Shown in pieces: positions 31,144 to 33,110 of a stretch of 33,110 bases of DNA. The stretch comes from a virus. Each line of letters begins with the position of its first letter. Position 1 is the stretch's first letter. The stretch covers positions 1 through 33,110 of the IMG/VR virus record IMGVR_UViG_3300030389_001516. One strand, 5' to 3'. Below the pieces are notes generated by a model. The model saw nothing but the letters and a program-made list of their open reading frames with translations, did no database searches and was not told the origin of the DNA. A program made the position numbers and the translations under genes.

Positions 31144-31165
31144 AGAACCCCCCTGTGACGGTTCT
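31144..31165 (-). terminator. Small hairpin after the decoration gene
   Basis: Perfect 6-bp arms AGAACC (31144-31149) and GGTTCT (31160-31165) around a 10-base loop, just after the stop codon. No T-run follows, so it may protect the 3' end of the capsid message rather than terminate. Confidence 0.4.
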
Positions 31166-31170
31166 TAGAA

Positions 31171-31671
31171 TTATGTGTTTCGCAAAATTAGAACTTTTTT
31201 CAAAGCCGCAGCACTAGAGCTTACTACTGATTCAAGAGCAATAGCCGAAGGCAATTCAGTTGGTCCACTTTTGAACATAAAAACACCATCAACATTACCA
31301 GCAGTAAGCAAGTCTCCTACTGCAATAGGTGAGTTACCACTAGCATCTTTACCTTCAACTTGCGCTGAAACGATTCCACCAATAACTACCCGTATAGGCT
31401 CATTAACAGTAAAAAGACCAGCACTATTAGCAGCTTCTAAAACAACACCAATAGCATTTCTTTTAGCAGCAGCCTTACTTGCTTTTCTAACATAAAGTGT
31501 TTTTTTACCATCGTCTGCATTAGCATAATCAAAGGTAACAACGTCACCAATAGCAAGTGTTTCAGCAGCAAGATAAGTTTCAATTTGTCTACGATTAGAA
31601 GGTGTTACTCCGCGTGAAGTTCCATCTTCGTATGTAGAGTCTAAGGATTGTAAATAAGTTGCACTAGCCAT
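31171..31671 (-). CDS. Capsid decoration / minor head protein
   Basis: A 166-residue Ala/Val/Ser-rich beta protein with the pattern LAIGDVVTFDYANADDG, AIGVVLEAANSAG, IRVVIGGIVSAQV and PIAVGDLLTAG, similar to DUF2190-like and other head decoration proteins that bind the capsid surface. It lies two bases after the major capsid gene, the standard place. Its stop is followed by a terminator region. Confidence 0.7.
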   Translation of the reverse strand: MASATYLQSLDSTYEDGTSRGVTPSNRRQIETYLAAETLAIGDVVTFDYANADDGKKTLYVRKASKAAAKRNAIGVVLEAANSAGLFTVNEPIRVVIGGIVSAQVEGKDASGNSPIAVGDLLTAGNVDGVFMFKSGPTELPSAIALESVVSSSAAALKKVLILRNT

Positions 31672-31673
31672 GA

Positions 31674-32708
31674 CTAAGCCTCCGCATTAATAAGCACACC
31701 ATGACCAGCAAGGTGGCTAATAGCCAACTGTGTACGAGTCATAATGTTAGATGACATAGCAGCATACCCAGAAATGGCTTTCATTTCGCCCATTTCAAAG
31801 AATGCATCTTGATCAAAGTATAGATTGAACAGTTTAGAGTTCAAGAAATACATAGACATTTTATCGGTACCACCGATATCAAAACCAAGGTTAGGCTCAA
31901 TGTACATCATAGCACCATTGTAAAGCAATCCAAGCTTACCTGAAGTACCTCGCATTTGTTCCATGCTTGAGTATCTTTCTTGTTGTGTCAAAGCATTGCG
32001 ATACAATTCATATGATAATGGAGAAGCAAGAATAATATCTACTTCGCCTTCTGGTGCATATTGTTGTGTTTCAATCATTAGACGGCTCATTGATCTTAAA
32101 CCATCAGAGGCAAAATTAGCACCACCACCACCAGCAGTTACATTAGCAACTTGATTTTGCCATGATTGTGGAAATGCGCCTTTGCTAATACCACCAACTT
32201 CATTGGTTTGTGTTTTAAAATCTGCTTTTTCAAAAAAGCCTTTGGTTGGATTTGTAATAGCAGTTTCACCATTAAGTGTATTAAGCTCAGTCAAAACGGT
32301 AGAAGAACCAGCAACAACCTGCTTGCAAAACTCACGTTGTAGCATACCCATAACGGACTTCAATCGTGCTTCGGCAATACGGATTACTGCTCGGTCGCCT
32401 TTGTTTGTAAGTTGTTCTTTTTCTGTAACAACAACAGGCGCAACAAAGTCACACCAGTCAAACTCGGCAGTTCGCAGCGGATCTTTAACAGCAAGGTTAA
32501 CGCTTTCATAACCAGTTGATAATTGTGTAATAGATGAATGTTCGGCCAGAATGACCGGGTGATTGACTTTAGAACCACCGTTTGTTTTCTCGATGTTTCC
32601 CTTAGCTTTAACTGCATCCAAGAGAGGGATAGCCTTAAATGTATTATCCACTTCCCTATCGCGCAGAATGCGTAAGGTACTCGCGAGTACGTCAAATGAC
32701 AACGCCAT
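31674..32708 (-). CDS. Major capsid protein
   Basis: A 344-residue protein of the size and style of podovirus HK97-fold capsid subunits: N-terminal arm, helical spine and beta core segments such as VAPVVVTEKEQLTNKGDRAVIR and a C-terminal part with MYIEPNLGFDIGGTDKM and AFFEMGEMKAISGYAAMSS. It follows the scaffold gene with a 105-bp gap holding a repeat, and precedes the decoration gene. A GGAG lies seven bases before the ATG. No protease gene is seen, so maturation probably occurs without proteolysis. Confidence 0.88.
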   Translation of the reverse strand: MALSFDVLASTLRILRDREVDNTFKAIPLLDAVKAKGNIEKTNGGSKVNHPVILAEHSSITQLSTGYESVNLAVKDPLRTAEFDWCDFVAPVVVTEKEQLTNKGDRAVIRIAEARLKSVMGMLQREFCKQVVAGSSTVLTELNTLNGETAITNPTKGFFEKADFKTQTNEVGGISKGAFPQSWQNQVANVTAGGGGANFASDGLRSMSRLMIETQQYAPEGEVDIILASPLSYELYRNALTQQERYSSMEQMRGTSGKLGLLYNGAMMYIEPNLGFDIGGTDKMSMYFLNSKLFNLYFDQDAFFEMGEMKAISGYAAMSSNIMTRTQLAISHLAGHGVLINAEA

Positions 32709-32744
32709 TTTAGTCTCCAGTTTGTTTAATGTTTAGTCTCTTGG

Positions 32745-32793
32745 GGCGTATCCGCTAAGCGGGGCCTGACTTAGGCGTATCCAAACTGGGGCC
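32745..32793 (-). repeat. Two imperfect repeats upstream of the major capsid gene
   Basis: GGCGTATCC-N7-GGGGCC (32745-32766) and GGCGTATCC-N5-GGGGCC (32774-32793), starts 29 bp apart, in the scaffold-capsid gap. The first contains the palindrome CCGCT-A-AGCGG. They may be a promoter element, RNA processing site or regulator site for capsid expression. A TTGACA hexamer on the minus strand (32801-32796) stands next to the distal copy but has no good -10 box. Confidence 0.55.
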
Positions 32794-32813
32794 ACTGTCA
32801 AATAAGTAGTACC

Positions 32814-33110
32814 TTATTTTCTTTGAGATAGCAAGTATTCATACAATTCTACTGCTTTCATTTCTTTTGCGTTAGGTGGTGCAGTAATACCAGCACGCTT
32901 ACCATTGGCAATTTTTAATCCAGCAGCTCTTGCAGCACGTCTTCTATTTTCTTCTTTCATTGTAAGCGCATTGTTTTGTTCTTTTGCAGCTTTGCCTTTA
33001 ACAATCCAATATGCTTGTTCTAATGTAAGGTTTTCATTTGCAACCAATACTGTCTTAACTTCAGCTTTAAACTTATCGTCAGTCTTTAACTCTTGATGTT
33101 CATCCATAAA
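32814..33110 (-). CDS. Scaffolding protein, C-terminal part (continues at 1-631)
   Basis: This is the end of the scaffold frame that starts at 631; base 33110 corresponds to base 79, and the ATG seen at 33107 is an internal Met in frame with the true start. The visible part is charged and helical (DEHQELKTDDKFKAEV), then Ala/Arg/Lys-rich (RRRAARAAGLKIANGKR), ending LYEYLLSQRK. Basic C-terminal helices of scaffolds usually bind the capsid subunit, in line with the major capsid gene being next. Confidence 0.8.
   Translation of the reverse strand, partial: FMDEHQELKTDDKFKAEVKTVLVANENLTLEQAYWIVKGKAAKEQNNALTMKEENRRRAARAAGLKIANGKRAGITAPPNAKEMKAVELYEYLLSQRK
33034..33110. repeat. Terminal direct overlap, right copy
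   Basis: Identical to bases 3-79. Removing one copy gives a circle of 33,031 bp with an uninterrupted scaffold gene. Confidence 0.9.

Noticed and set aside
32796-32801. Perfect TTGACA on the minus strand as a capsid promoter
   Set aside because: No acceptable -10 hexamer at 16-18 bp; mentioned only as part of the repeat region.
1-33110. Integrase, attachment sites, tRNA genes, phage RNA or DNA polymerase
   Set aside because: I looked for their motifs and saw none; absence by eye is not proof, but no frame of the needed size is unassigned.

Overview
The window is one essentially complete tailed-phage genome. Bases 3-79 recur identically at 33034-33110, and a single scaffold-protein reading frame runs across the join, so the molecule is circular or circularly permuted with a unit length of about 33,031 bp. 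The DNA is AT-rich. The gene set (portal, terminase, scaffold, capsid, head-tail adaptor, tail nozzle, three internal/ejection proteins, no tape measure and no sheath) points to a short-tailed (podovirus-type) phage of a Gram-negative host. The host cannot be read from the sequence. Several small proteins, notably two of the Lys/Arg-rich ones at 12277-12850, resemble families I associate with marine phages, so an aquatic host is an inference only. I see no integrase, tRNA, DNA polymerase, primase, replicative helicase or RNA polymerase gene.

Layout. (1) Bases 5739-6187 form a divergent control region. It has a good sigma70-type promoter firing rightward (TTGACG-17-GATATT) flanked by two identical 14-bp boxes, and a weaker candidate promoter firing leftward. 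(2) Bases 6188-12280, plus strand, hold the early/replication block: about 17 small, tightly packed genes. They include three tiny proteins with membrane segments, a stand-alone DnaA domain-IV protein, a RusA-type resolvase, a ribbon-helix-helix regulator, a lambda-O-like initiator that carries nine 11-bp iterons plus an AT-rich stretch inside its own gene, a helicase-loader-like zinc protein and a putative annealing protein. (3) Everything else is on the minus strand and reads as one late unit of about 26 kb. It starts near 5.8 kb and runs leftward through terminase, portal, a cell-wall enzyme candidate and scaffold, across the contig ends to the capsid (32.7 kb), adaptor, nozzle, appendage proteins, internal virion proteins (one of 2137 aa), tail fibre, holin-like protein, a Cys-rich membrane protein, a terminase-small-subunit candidate and three tiny basic proteins. 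The two units converge with a 4-bp overlap at 12277-12280.

How it probably works (inference). Early transcription starts at about 6168 under control of the TTGTAGACAATGAC boxes. The O-like protein binds its own iterons and, with the loader-like protein and perhaps the DnaA-like protein, recruits the host replisome. RusA and the annealing protein process recombination intermediates and concatemers. Late leftward transcription builds the virion, with hairpin terminators after the head block (31.1 kb) and after the tail fibre (14.5 kb) tuning gene dosage. A long hairpin at 11982-12037, carrying a copy of the control box in its loop and ending in T6, sits directly before the last early gene.
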